Source: Streptomyces sp. ISL-11
GTDB lineage: Bacteria > Actinomycetota > Actinomycetes > Streptomycetales > Streptomycetaceae
Direction: 5' to 3'
Assembly (NCBI RefSeq): GCF_018614525.1
Contig: NZ_JAGGOL010000029.1
Coordinates: 1 to 64,000 of the forward strand
DNA length: 64,000 nt
The notes under the pieces are model-generated. The model had not been told where the DNA came from and ran no database searches. It saw only the letters and a list, made by a program, of their open reading frames with translations. Numbering within the stretch: the stretch's first letter is position 1; every line of letters begins with the position of its first letter. Made by a program: the position numbers and the translations under genes. Below, in pieces: positions 27,358 to 35,957 of the stretch.

Positions 27358-28050
27358 TCAAGCCCTCAGCGCCGCCTCCACCGCCGCCTCCGCGTGCAGT
27401 CTCGCCGTCGGGAAGACCGGCACGGGGCTGTCCTCCGTGCCGATGAGCAGCTCGATTTCCGTGCAGCCCAGGATGATGCCTTCCGCGCCCGCCGCGACCA
27501 GGTCTTTGATGACGCTCTGGTAGGCGGCGCGTGAATCCTCCCGTACGACGCCCAGGCACAGCTCCTCGTAGATCACGCGGTGGACGAGGGCCCGGCCCTC
27601 GGTGTCCGGGACGAGTACGTCGAGCCCGCCCGCCGCCAGGCGGCCCCGGTAGAAGTCCTGTTCCATGGTGAACGCGGTGCCGAGCAGCCCGACCCGGCGC
27701 AGGCCCGCTGCCCGTACCGCGTCCGCCGTGGCGTCGGCCAGGTGCAGCAGGGGGATCGAGACCGCCGCTTCGACCTGGTCGGCCACCTTGTGCATGGTGT
27801 TGGTGCAGATCAGCACCATGTCGGCGCCGGCCGCCTCCAGCGACCGGGCGGCCGTGGCCAGGATTTCGCCGGCCTCCGGCCAGCGGCCCTCTGCCTGCAG
27901 TCGCTCGATCTCCGCGAAGTCGAGCGAGTACAGCACACAGCGGGCCGAGTGGAGACCGCCCAGCCGGTCGCGCGTGCGCTCGTTCAACAGCCGGTAGTAC
28001 TCCGCCGTCGACTCCCAGCTCATGCCGCCGATCAAGCCGATCGTCCGCAT
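27358..28050 (-). CDS. Aspartate/glutamate racemase family protein
   Basis: 230 aa. Cofactor-independent racemase fold with both catalytic Cys: CTNTMHKV (first half) and LGCTEIELLI (second half). The N-terminus MRTIGLIGGMSWESTAEYYR is the aspartate racemase signature. Likely interconverts L- and D-aspartate or a related acid. It ends 3 bp from the convergent ATPase gene stop. No biosynthetic neighbours that use a D-amino acid are visible. Confidence 0.92.
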   Translation of the reverse strand: MRTIGLIGGMSWESTAEYYRLLNERTRDRLGGLHSARCVLYSLDFAEIERLQAEGRWPEAGEILATAARSLEAAGADMVLICTNTMHKVADQVEAAVSIPLLHLADATADAVRAAGLRRVGLLGTAFTMEQDFYRGRLAAGGLDVLVPDTEGRALVHRVIYEELCLGVVREDSRAAYQSVIKDLVAAGAEGIILGCTEIELLIGTEDSPVPVFPTARLHAEAAVEAALRA

Positions 28051-28081
28051 CGCTTCCCCTCTCCCCGTGCCGGCTGCCGCG

Positions 28082-28360
28082 CTACCAATGGCGGATCAGC
28101 AGCATCATCCCTGCCAAGGTCATGATGAGTCCAAAGGGAATCATCACCGCGCCCAGGAATCGGAGATAGCCCGCTGTTCCGGTGATGGGGATGAACGTGG
28201 GGCCGAGGCGGCCGCTCGCCAGATGGTTGAGTTCCAGCTTCCTGTGGAGGCGCTGCACGCGGCGGGTCACAATGCCGCGCACGTTGAAGGCATTGATGAC
28301 GCCGAACACCACCGCGCAGATGCCGAGCAGGGTCATGAGGACGTTTATCAGAGAGGGCAT
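28082..28360 (-). CDS. Small two-helix membrane protein
   Basis: 92 aa with two hydrophobic stretches, INVLMTLLGICAVVFGVINA at the N-terminus and FLGAVMIPFGLIMTLAGMML at the C-terminus, separated by a basic loop (RRVQRLHRKLELNHL). No family recognised. It lies 31 bp upstream of the racemase gene in the same direction, so the pair could be cotranscribed. Confidence 0.7.
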   Translation of the reverse strand: MPSLINVLMTLLGICAVVFGVINAFNVRGIVTRRVQRLHRKLELNHLASGRLGPTFIPITGTAGYLRFLGAVMIPFGLIMTLAGMMLLIRHW

Positions 28361-28567
28361 CGCGCGATCTTATCCGTGGCGTGGCCCCCCTCTGGCTTCC
28401 CGTCGGACGCCTTCGGCCGGAACCTGACGGTTCAGTTCACGCCCGGCACTGGCAAGTGCGTGGCCTCTGTGTCCAGATGGTCCCCAGCACAGTCGCCGCT
28501 GCCTCGTCGGCGCTCGGTGGCGGTACGTCAGTACGTTCCGTTCCGTACCTGAGAAATGAGGGCGACC

Positions 28568-29203
28568 ATGCAGAACACGCAGAAGACGCGGAAGGCCCGC
28601 ATGGGGCTCGGCATCGCCGCGGGCCTGGGTGCCGTGGCGTTCACGCTGGGAGCAGCGGCAGGGGCCCAGGCACAGGGCCCGCTCACCGGACCCGCCGCCG
28701 GCAAGAGAGTGGTGGACATCAGATCCGCCGACCAGCTTCCCGGCGTCGGATCGTCCGCCAAGCCCGCCGCGGACGTCGTCTACCGCACTCCCGCGTTCAC
28801 CAACCATCTCGGTAATCAGTGTCTGGACGGGGACCGGAACACCATCCCCAATAACGGCGCCGTCGTTCAGCTCTGGGGCTGCAACAACTGGGACAACCAG
28901 AGCTGGTACTGGACGCCGGCGCCCGGACAGCCCACCGGGAACTACACGATCCAGAACGGATACCGGTCGCAGTGCCTGGACGGGGACACCAACACCATCC
29001 CCAATAACGGTGCCAAGGTGCAACTGTGGGCGTGCAACGGCTGGACGAACCAGATCTGGTCGTGGAACGGCACCAACCTCCAGAACCGTCTCGGTTCCCA
29101 ATGCCTCGACGGCGACACCAACACGATCCCCAATAACGGGGCGAAGGTGCAGCTGTGGGGCTGCAACGGCTGGACCAATCAGAAGTGGACGTTCAACCGC
29201 TAG
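28568..29203 (+). CDS. Secreted ricin-type beta-trefoil lectin
   Basis: 211 aa from ATG 28568 (ATG 28556 also in frame). A Sec signal peptide (KTRKARMGLGIAAGLGAVAF to AQAQ) is followed by about 45 linker residues and then one beta-trefoil of three repeats. Each repeat contains QCLDGD-NTIPNNGA-VQLW-CN-W-NQ-W, nearly identical between copies. Such RICIN/CBM13 domains bind sugars. There is no catalytic domain, so it works as a free lectin or with a partner. A hairpin terminator follows. Confidence 0.93.
   Translation: MQNTQKTRKARMGLGIAAGLGAVAFTLGAAAGAQAQGPLTGPAAGKRVVDIRSADQLPGVGSSAKPAADVVYRTPAFTNHLGNQCLDGDRNTIPNNGAVVQLWGCNNWDNQSWYWTPAPGQPTGNYTIQNGYRSQCLDGDTNTIPNNGAKVQLWACNGWTNQIWSWNGTNLQNRLGSQCLDGDTNTIPNNGAKVQLWGCNGWTNQKWTFNR
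28793..29196 (+). repeat. Three internal lectin repeats
   Basis: The motif coding for CLDGD-NTIPNN recurs at about 28820, 28973 and 29101, with long near-identical stretches (ggcgacaccaacac type). Repeats two and three are closest to each other. Confidence 0.85.
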
Positions 29204-29218
29204 CCGGCGGGGAAACAG

Positions 29219-29251
29219 CCGTCGGCCCGCCGTTCCGCGGGCCGACGGTTT
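29219..29251 (+). terminator. Terminator after lectin gene
   Basis: Perfect 12-bp stem ccgtcggcccgc (29219-29230) / gcgggccgacgg (29237-29248), loop 6, followed by ttt. It lies 15 bp after the lectin stop and also just downstream of the convergent DUF1266 gene. Confidence 0.85.
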
Positions 29252-29261
29252 CGCTGAACCG

Positions 29262-30425
29262 CTATCCCGCCCACTCGATCGTCCGCCACGGGCTTTCCGG
29301 CTCCGACATCAGCACGCGGTGCGCGGTCAGTACGTTCTCGTACCACTCGCCGAATTCCTCCGTGTCGAAGCGGAGCACCCGCCCCACCGCGTAGCCCGCC
29401 GAGAAGTCCGCCCAGGAGTCGTAGGCGGTCCGGCACAGCGCGCCCGCGCGGAGGATCGCGCCTTCGGCGGCCTCCGCCGGGCACAGGCGGGCGCTCAGGC
29501 CCCAGCGGGCGAAGCCGACCGCGCGGCCGTAGTCGTAGCCGACGGCGCTGCGGACGTAGCCCTCCGGCGGGAGGAGGCCGTCGGCGCGGAAGCGGGCCTC
29601 GTAGCGGAGGATGCGGCCGATCAGTTCCTGGATCTCTCCGTCGGCCTCCGGTGGTGCGTCCAGGTCGGCGAGCAGGGCCGTGCACGCGCGGCGCCATACG
29701 TACGGGCGGAGCGGGACTCCGGATTCGCGTGAGAGCTCACGGCGGACGCTGAGGGCGAACTCGGGGCCCACGGGGCTGTTGTCGGCCGCCAGGAGCGCGT
29801 TCATCTCCCGCTGCCAGTCCTGGGGCGTACTGGTGCCCCACGACTCCCTCAGCAGCCGTACGTCCATTTCGTAGTCGTGATAGACGTCCGCTATCTCGTT
29901 CCACAGCACGCCATTGGTCACGGACAGATGCGCCCCGCAGCCGAGCGCGTGGGCGAGATCACCGGCGCGCGGGCCCGTGTACTTGGTGAGCAGGGTGACC
30001 GCGTCCGCCTCCCGTGCGATCCGCTTCCAGCGGCGGCGGTCCCAGGCGCGTGCCCGCAATCGCATGCCCGCCGGCGAGTTGGGATTCACGTAGAGGGAGA
30101 AGCGGGCGTCCGGCCAGTGCTCGGCCAGCGTCCGCAGGGAGGTGCGGGAGGCGACGAGACGGGCCCGGCGAGGCGGGCGTTCGCCCGTCGTGCACACGGC
30201 GATGCACCAGTTGCCCAGTTCGTCGTCGAAGGTCTTCCACGTGGAGCTGCCGCCCGCGTCGACGTCCTCCTTCGGCAGGTAGATGTAGAGGTCGGCGTCC
30301 GCGAGGGCGCGCAGGTACCCCTTCTCGTCCCCCTTCGCCGCGGCCTCGCGCAGCCGCTCCTCGATCCTTGTCGCGGGTTGCCATGGGCGGCTCGCCGCCA
30401 TCGCACGTGGTCTTGAGGTCCTCAC
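29262..30425 (-). CDS. DUF1266 domain protein
   Basis: Up to 387 aa from GTG 30425; ATG 30401 (MAASRPWQ) is an alternative. The N-terminal half (ERLREAAAKGDEKGYLRALA, LYIYLPKED, FSLYVNPNSPAGMRL) resembles SseB-like domains. The C-terminal half is DUF1266: LRESWGTSTPQDWQREMNAL, YDYGRAVGFARWGLSARLCP, SWADFSAGYAVGRVL. No signal peptide. DUF1266 has no known activity. Confidence 0.85.
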   Translation of the reverse strand: MRTSRPRAMAASRPWQPATRIEERLREAAAKGDEKGYLRALADADLYIYLPKEDVDAGGSSTWKTFDDELGNWCIAVCTTGERPPRRARLVASRTSLRTLAEHWPDARFSLYVNPNSPAGMRLRARAWDRRRWKRIAREADAVTLLTKYTGPRAGDLAHALGCGAHLSVTNGVLWNEIADVYHDYEMDVRLLRESWGTSTPQDWQREMNALLAADNSPVGPEFALSVRRELSRESGVPLRPYVWRRACTALLADLDAPPEADGEIQELIGRILRYEARFRADGLLPPEGYVRSAVGYDYGRAVGFARWGLSARLCPAEAAEGAILRAGALCRTAYDSWADFSAGYAVGRVLRFDTEEFGEWYENVLTAHRVLMSEPESPWRTIEWAG

Positions 30426-30556
30426 CGGATCACTCTAGGACGGACGTACGCGCCGGGACGCGCCACGCGTCGGGAAGGGGCGTGCCCCGGGGGCGCTCGG
30501 GGACGTGTCCGGTGCCGCCCTTCCGTGGCGGCCGTGCCAGTGGGACGCTGTCCTCT

Positions 30557-31195
30557 ATGGGTGCATTGCGGCGCCTACGGGCCCGGCAAGTCCTGTACGC
30601 GGCGGGGGTGACGGCGCTCCTGGGTCCCGCCGTGATGATGCTCACCGGCTGCGAACCGGGCGTGGGCGGTCTCGACTCGGTCATCGTCGCCGTCACCACG
30701 GACCAGCGCGCCACCGCGCGCCTCCAGCAGGAGGGCTATTACGTGCAGTGGCTCACCTGCATCGGCACGGCCGAGCAGGGCGGTACGACCGACAAGGGTT
30801 CGCCCCGTCCCGTGACGGCCGTCGGTGTCGACTGCGAGGGCAGGACGGGCGGCAACCAGAAGATCATCGTCTACGGGCGGGTCACCGGGATCCACGGCCA
30901 GTCCTGCGTGCGGGGGCGGCTGACGGCCAAGGTCGACGGGAAGACGGCCTTCACCGCGAGTGTGCTCGGGGAGTGTTCGGGCGAGGGCGTCACCGGTGGT
31001 GGCGACAGCAAGCCGGACCAGCCGCCGAAGTCGCAGACGCCGCCGAAGACGCAGAAGCCGGGTGACCACGACAGCCCCGCGAAGCCCGGGCGCACCACCC
31101 GTCCGCCGACCGGCCCTTCACCCTCACCGGACTGCACCGACAAGCCTGCCGACAAGCCCGCCGACAAGGCCACGGACAAGCCCGGAGGCAAGTAG
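30557..31195 (+). CDS. Putative lipoprotein with charged repeat tail
   Basis: 212 aa from ATG 30557. The start MGALRRLRARQVLYAAGVTA plus the lipobox LTGC gives a lipid-anchored exported protein. The middle domain (about 40-140) has no recognised family: VQWLTCIGTAEQGG, VGVDCEGRTGGNQKIIVYGR, CVRGRLTAKVDGK, LGECSGEG, with four Cys. The tail is Pro/Lys/Thr-rich, ending in DKPADKPADKATDKPGGK repeats, a likely wall-spanning linker. Confidence 0.75.
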   Translation: MGALRRLRARQVLYAAGVTALLGPAVMMLTGCEPGVGGLDSVIVAVTTDQRATARLQQEGYYVQWLTCIGTAEQGGTTDKGSPRPVTAVGVDCEGRTGGNQKIIVYGRVTGIHGQSCVRGRLTAKVDGKTAFTASVLGECSGEGVTGGGDSKPDQPPKSQTPPKTQKPGDHDSPAKPGRTTRPPTGPSPSPDCTDKPADKPADKATDKPGGK

Positions 31196-31229
31196 GAAGG
31201 CACGGCCGCGCCCCGCATAGGCTGGGGGC

Positions 31230-32621
31230 ATGTCCGACGAGTCCCTGCTCATCAAGAGCCTGCGCACGGCGGTGGACGCCGCCCCCGACGACGTGCCCCT
31301 GCGCCTGCACCTCGCCCAGCTTCTGCTCGACGGGGGACACGCTCAGGACGCCATCGCCCATGTCGCCGCCGCCCTCCAGCGTGAACCGGGCAACACCGAG
31401 GCGCACACGCTCATCGCGCGCGCCGTCGCACCCACCGCCCCGAGCGCCCCGGCACAGAGCTCGATGCAGAGGCCGACTCAGGCACCTGCCCAGGCACCGA
31501 CTCAGGCACCGGCCCAGGCACCGACCGCCCCGGTCCAGCCCCCCGCCGTCGTCCCCGCCGCCCCGCGGCCGCCGGACGGCGCGTACGACTGGAGGAGCGC
31601 CGAGAGCGAGCTCTCCGAGGTCATCCCGCCCCGCTTCGTCCAGCCCCCGCGCCAACCGGAGGAAGAGGAACAACCCCAGACACCCGAGCCGCCCCTCACC
31701 ACCGACGGCACCGGCACCGGCTCCGACGACGACTCCTCCCTCTGGGAGGTCGAGACCGGCAGCATCACGCTCGCCGACGTCGGCGGCATGCACGAGGTCA
31801 AGGAGCGCCTGGAGGCCGCCTTCCTCGCCCCCATGCGCAACCCCGAACTGCGCAAGCTCTACGGCAAGAGCCTGCGCGGCGGACTGCTGATGTACGGGCC
31901 GCCCGGTTGCGGCAAGACGTACATCGCCCGCGCCGTGGCCGGCGAGCTCGGCGCCCGCTTCATGTCGGTCAGCATCAGCGACGTCCTCGACATGTGGATC
32001 GGCAACTCCGAGCGGAACCTGCGCCAGCTCTTCGAGACCGCCCGCCGCAACGCCCCCTGCGTCCTCTTCCTCGACGAGATAGACGCCTTGGGCGCCAAGC
32101 GCAGCCAGATCCGCCACAACGGCATGCGCAACACCGTCAACCAGCTCCTCACCGAGCTCGACGGCGTCGACGGCACCGCGAACGAGGGCGTCTTCGTCCT
32201 CGCCGCGACCAATCACCCCTGGGACGTGGACACCGCGCTGCGCCGCCCCGGCCGCTTCGACCGGATGCTGCTCGTCCTGCCGCCCGACAGGACCGCCCGC
32301 GAGGGGATCCTCCACCACCACCTCAAGGACCGGCCCGTCGCCGGCATCGACCTGGGCAAGCTGGCCAAGCGGACCGACGGATTCTCCGGCGCGGACCTGC
32401 GGCACCTGTGCGAGTCCGCGTCCGAACGGGCCCTGCTCGACTCCGTCCGCACCGGCCGCGCCCGCCTGATCGAGATGTCCGACCTCCTCGCCGCGCTCGA
32501 CCAGGTGCGGCCCTCCACCGGACCGTGGTTCTCCTCCGCCCGCAACGTCGCGCAGTTCGCCAACGAGGGCGGCTTGTACGACGAACTCCTGGCGTATCTG
32601 AAGCGGAAGAAGATGCTGTGA
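31230..32621 (+). CDS. AAA+ ATPase with N-terminal TPR-like segment
   Basis: 463 aa. Residues 1-65 form a TPR-like hairpin (PLRLHLAQLLLDGGHAQDAI). A long Pro/Ala/Gln linker follows with APTQAPAQAPTQ repeats. Then comes a classical single AAA domain: Walker A GPPGCGKT at about 223-230, Walker B LFLDEIDALG, second region of homology ATNHPWDVDTALRRPGRFDR. It resembles the VCP/FtsH-type AAA domain but has no protease or membrane part. Its TGA overlaps the GTG of the next gene, a TPR membrane protein, so they likely work together. Confidence 0.9.
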   Translation: MSDESLLIKSLRTAVDAAPDDVPLRLHLAQLLLDGGHAQDAIAHVAAALQREPGNTEAHTLIARAVAPTAPSAPAQSSMQRPTQAPAQAPTQAPAQAPTAPVQPPAVVPAAPRPPDGAYDWRSAESELSEVIPPRFVQPPRQPEEEEQPQTPEPPLTTDGTGTGSDDDSSLWEVETGSITLADVGGMHEVKERLEAAFLAPMRNPELRKLYGKSLRGGLLMYGPPGCGKTYIARAVAGELGARFMSVSISDVLDMWIGNSERNLRQLFETARRNAPCVLFLDEIDALGAKRSQIRHNGMRNTVNQLLTELDGVDGTANEGVFVLAATNHPWDVDTALRRPGRFDRMLLVLPPDRTAREGILHHHLKDRPVAGIDLGKLAKRTDGFSGADLRHLCESASERALLDSVRTGRARLIEMSDLLAALDQVRPSTGPWFSSARNVAQFANEGGLYDELLAYLKRKKML

Positions 32622-33697
32622 GCGAGACCGTCCACCCCGTCCTGGCCCGCGCCATGGCGCTGATGGAGGTGAACCGCCGGGACCAGGCGCAGGAACTGCT
32701 GGTGCGCCATGTGGCGCAGGAGCCGGACGACGCCTTCGCCTGGGAGCGGCTCGCCGCCTGCCGCAACTCCGCCGAGGACTTCACGGGCGCCATGGAGGCG
32801 GCGAACGAGGCACTGCGCCTCGACCCGTACCGGGGTGACGCCCACCTGCGCCGCAGCGACTCCTTCCGCTTCCGGGGCCTGGTGTACGACGCGGCCGACG
32901 CCGCCCGCGAGGCCCGCCGCCTGCTCCCGCAGGCGGCGGCGCCGCGGGTGGCGCTGGCGAAGGCGCTGCGGATGATGCCGGACGAGGCCGGCCTGGAGGA
33001 GGCGTACGACGTCGCCCTGGAAGGGATTTCCCTCGATCCGGAGCTGCTCGGCGCCCACTCCACGCTCTACTACATCGCCCGCGACATGGACCGGCCGGAC
33101 ATCGCCGAGCAGGCGCTGCACACCGTGCTGCGCCTGGAACCCACCGACGCCTGGGCACGCGCGGAGCTCGCGCGCATGAAGGACGAGGCGAACGAGGCGA
33201 AGCTCCCGCAGCTGGCCAAGGAGTACAGCGAGGCGCTCGGCGCCGATCCGGACGCCGACCACATCGAGGGCAGACTGCACGGCGTCGTCTACCGGCTGCT
33301 GCGCCGCACCCGCTGGTTCGCCCTGCTCTGCCTGCTCATCGCGACGCTCGACGCCCGGGTGTTCCCGACGGGTGACGACCCGACGGGCCTGCCCGCGCCG
33401 TGGCCGACGCGGATGTGGGGGCTGGTCCTGATGGCCGTGGTGTGGGCCGTGGGCGCGTGGCGCATCTACCGCAAGCTGCCGCGCGGCGCCCGGATGAGCA
33501 CGCGCCTGCTGCTGCGGCGCTTCTTCTGGGCGCGCCTGGCCGTCGGGCAGGCCCTGTGGGGGATGCTCTTCGCGGTGGTGGCCCTGACGGCGCCGTGGAC
33601 GGACCGGGGCGTGCTGCGCACGCTCGTGCTCGTGGGCGCCGTCCCCCTGGTGCTGACCATCTGGTTCGAGCGCGCCGCCATGCGGTCGGCGGACTGA
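32618..33697 (+). CDS. TPR protein with C-terminal membrane segments
   Basis: 359 aa from GTG 32618 (overlapping the AAA+ stop). TPR-like helices fill the first 225 residues (AMALMEVNRRDQAQELLVRH, AWERLAACRNSAEDFTGAME, LDPYRGDAHLRRSDSFRF, ALHTVLRLEPTDAWARAELA). Three or four hydrophobic helices follow (WFALLCLLIATLDARVF, WGLVLMAVVWAVGAW, LWGMLFAVVALTAPW, TLVLVGAVPLVLTIW). It probably anchors the partner ATPase at the membrane; that is inference from operon structure. Confidence 0.85.
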   Translation: MSETVHPVLARAMALMEVNRRDQAQELLVRHVAQEPDDAFAWERLAACRNSAEDFTGAMEAANEALRLDPYRGDAHLRRSDSFRFRGLVYDAADAAREARRLLPQAAAPRVALAKALRMMPDEAGLEEAYDVALEGISLDPELLGAHSTLYYIARDMDRPDIAEQALHTVLRLEPTDAWARAELARMKDEANEAKLPQLAKEYSEALGADPDADHIEGRLHGVVYRLLRRTRWFALLCLLIATLDARVFPTGDDPTGLPAPWPTRMWGLVLMAVVWAVGAWRIYRKLPRGARMSTRLLLRRFFWARLAVGQALWGMLFAVVALTAPWTDRGVLRTLVLVGAVPLVLTIWFERAAMRSAD

Positions 33698-33764
33698 TCA
33701 CCGGCGCGCGGGGGCGGGCGGGTAGCATCCCGGACGTACGAGCCGACGACACGAGGAGCCACCG

Positions 33765-34124
33765 GTGGCGGGAGAACCGCAGGCCGACTGCCTGTTCTGC
33801 AAGATCGTCGCGGGGGAGGTGCCGGCGACCGTCATCCGCGAGAGCGAGACGACCCTGGCGTTCCGCGACATCAACCCGCAGGCGCCCACCCACGTCCTGG
33901 TGATCCCCAAGGTGCACCACCCGGACGCGGCCTCCCTCGCGGTCGCAGAGCCGCAGATCGCCGCGGACATACTGCGTGAGGCCGGCGAGGTCGCCGCGCA
34001 GGAGGGTGTGGACGCCAAGGGCTTCCGCGTCGTCTTCAACACCGGCAGCGGCGCCGGGCAGACGGTCTTCCACGCGCACGCGCACGTCCTGGGCGGGCGC
34101 GGCCTCAACTGGCCGCCCGGTTAA
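33765..34124 (+). CDS. HIT family nucleotide-binding protein
   Basis: 119 aa from GTG 33765 with GAGGAG upstream. The histidine triad [11 protein letters not shown] is at the C-terminus and [16 protein letters not shown] at the N-terminus, the HINT signature. Hydrolyses AMP-lysine or similar phosphoramidates in other bacteria. Next to RNase Z and upstream of phoH/ybeY, as in other actinobacteria. Confidence 0.95.
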   Translation: MAGEPQADCLFCKIVAGEVPATVIRESETTLAFRDINPQAPTHVLVIPKVHHPDAASLAVAEPQIAADILREAGEVAAQEGVDAKGFRVVFNTGSGAGQTVFHAHAHVLGGRGLNWPPG

Positions 34125-34128
34125 GCCG

Positions 34129-35037
34129 TTGTCCGTACGGGAGCTCGTCGTCCTCGGCACCGCCAGCCAGGTGCCGACACGACACCGCAATCACAACGGC
34201 TACGTCCTCCTCTGGGACGGCGACGGCCTGCTCTTCGACCCCGGCGAGGGCACCCAGCGGCAGATGCTGCGCGCGGGGGTGGCCGCCCACGACCTGAACC
34301 GGCTGTGCGTCACCCACTTCCACGGTGACCACTCCCTCGGGCTCGCCGGCGTCATCCAGCGCATCAACCTCGACCGGGTGCCGCACCCGGTCACCGCGCA
34401 CTACCCGAAGAGCGGGCAGCGCTTCTTCGACCGGCTGCGGTACGCCACGGCCTACCGCGAGACGGTGCCGCTGGCGCAGGAGCCGGTCTCCGGCGCCGGC
34501 GGGGTGCTGGCCAGGACCCCGTCGTACGAGCTGCGGGCGCGCCGCCTCTCGCATCCCGTGGAGTCGTACGGCTACCGCCTGACCGAGCCCGACGGGCGGC
34601 GGATGCTGCCGGAGCTGCTGGCGCGGCACGGGATCGGCGGGCCGGACGTGGGGCGTCTGCGGAAGGAGGGCTCGCTCGGCGGCGTCACCCTGGAGGACGT
34701 GAGCGAGGTGCGGCGCGGGCAGCGGTTCGCGTTCGTGATGGACACCCGGCTGTGCGAGGGCGTCCAAGAGCTGGCGGACGGCTGCGACATGCTCGTCATC
34801 GAGTCCACGTTCCTGGACGAGGACGAGGCCCTGGCGGTCGAGCACGGGCACCTGACGGCGGGCCAGGCCGCCCGGGTGGCCGCCGAGGCGGGTGTGCGGC
34901 ACCTGGTGCTGACGCACTTCTCGCAGCGCTACGACGACCCGGAGGTCTTCGAGCGGCAGGCCCGGGCGGCGGGCTTCGACGGTGAGCTGTCCGTCGCCCG
35001 GGACCTGATGCGCGTTCCCGTTCCCAAGCGCCGGTGA
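34129..35037 (+). CDS. rnz: Ribonuclease Z
   Basis: 302 aa. tRNA 3'-end endonuclease of the MBL fold: [42 protein letters not shown] (HxHxDH), then [41 protein letters not shown] and [10 protein letters not shown], all RNase Z marks. The best start is TTG 34129, four bases after the HIT stop; longer frames upstream lack homology. Confidence 0.94.
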   Translation: MSVRELVVLGTASQVPTRHRNHNGYVLLWDGDGLLFDPGEGTQRQMLRAGVAAHDLNRLCVTHFHGDHSLGLAGVIQRINLDRVPHPVTAHYPKSGQRFFDRLRYATAYRETVPLAQEPVSGAGGVLARTPSYELRARRLSHPVESYGYRLTEPDGRRMLPELLARHGIGGPDVGRLRKEGSLGGVTLEDVSEVRRGQRFAFVMDTRLCEGVQELADGCDMLVIESTFLDEDEALAVEHGHLTAGQAARVAAEAGVRHLVLTHFSQRYDDPEVFERQARAAGFDGELSVARDLMRVPVPKRR

Positions 35038-35062
35038 GCCGGCGCGGGGACCGCGCGGTGGA

Positions 35063-35884
35063 TTACGGCAGGTAGTACATCGGGTTCGGCAGCTTGTATA
35101 TGCGGTCGGCGTAGCCGCCCTGGAGGTCGCTGTACTGGTCGCCGAGGTTGGCGACGATGTCGTAGCCCTGGGACTCGATGTGCTTGCGGGTGCCCGACTT
35201 GTACTCGACCGTGGTGCAGGTGGCGCCGCAGGGCAGGTACGCCGGCGGGGTCTGCTTGTTCTTGAGGAAGAAGTGCGCGGTGTCGGCGACGGGCTTGTAG
35301 CCGACGTTCTTGAGGTTGCGCGCGCTCCACTCGCGCTGGTGCTCGCCGCGGCCGGTGACGTAGAAGACCGTCACGCCCTTGGACTGGGCCCAGTTGACGA
35401 GCTGGGGCATGCCGAAGACCGCGGCCATGTCGGTGGACTTCAGGTACGCGTCCTGCGACTCGGGCGTGAAGTGGAAGCCCTGCTGGAGCTCGTAGTTGTA
35501 GGTCAGCAGGGTGGTGTCGTCGAGGTCGACGACGATGGCCGGCTTGCCCTTGAGGTGCTTGCCGTTCTTCACGGCGCGGTCGATCTGGGCCTTGGCCTTC
35601 TTCTCGATGTCCGCGACCTGCTTGGCGTAGTTGCTGTCGGGCGAGGCGTAGTGCTGCCCGGACTTGTCGACGGTGTCGCCGTAGAACGCCTTGATCTTGT
35701 CCTGGACCTGGGTGAGGTTCGGGATCTCCTTGTCCGTGCGGGGCACGGAGTGGTCGGCGCTGGCCGCGCCCGCCGCGTAGAGACCGCCACCGACGGTGAG
35801 GGCCGCGGTGGCGGCGGCTATTCGGATGCCCAGGCGCTTCGAGGGCTTGAGGGACATCGGGAACTTCGAGGACTTCGGCGGCAC
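35063..35884 (-). CDS. Secreted HAD-family acid phosphatase
   Basis: 273 aa from GTG 35884, chosen because AGGAG lies 7-8 nt upstream; TTG 35905 is the longer alternative. Signal peptide: KPSKRLGIRIAAATAALTVG to AASA. HAD motif I is VVDLDDTTLLTYNY (nucleophile plus acid Asp), motif II FYVTGRGE, and the end has IVANLGDQYSDLQGG. This matches class-B-like acid phosphatases (HAD, DDDD group), exported to scavenge phosphate. Confidence 0.92.
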   Translation of the reverse strand: MPPKSSKFPMSLKPSKRLGIRIAAATAALTVGGGLYAAGAASADHSVPRTDKEIPNLTQVQDKIKAFYGDTVDKSGQHYASPDSNYAKQVADIEKKAKAQIDRAVKNGKHLKGKPAIVVDLDDTTLLTYNYELQQGFHFTPESQDAYLKSTDMAAVFGMPQLVNWAQSKGVTVFYVTGRGEHQREWSARNLKNVGYKPVADTAHFFLKNKQTPPAYLPCGATCTTVEYKSGTRKHIESQGYDIVANLGDQYSDLQGGYADRIYKLPNPMYYLP

Positions 35885-35957
35885 GTTCGTACTCCTGAGT
35901 AACAAGGTGGGTGCAGCGCGAAGCTAGAGGGTGCCGCACCACCTGGTCAAGAGCTGT

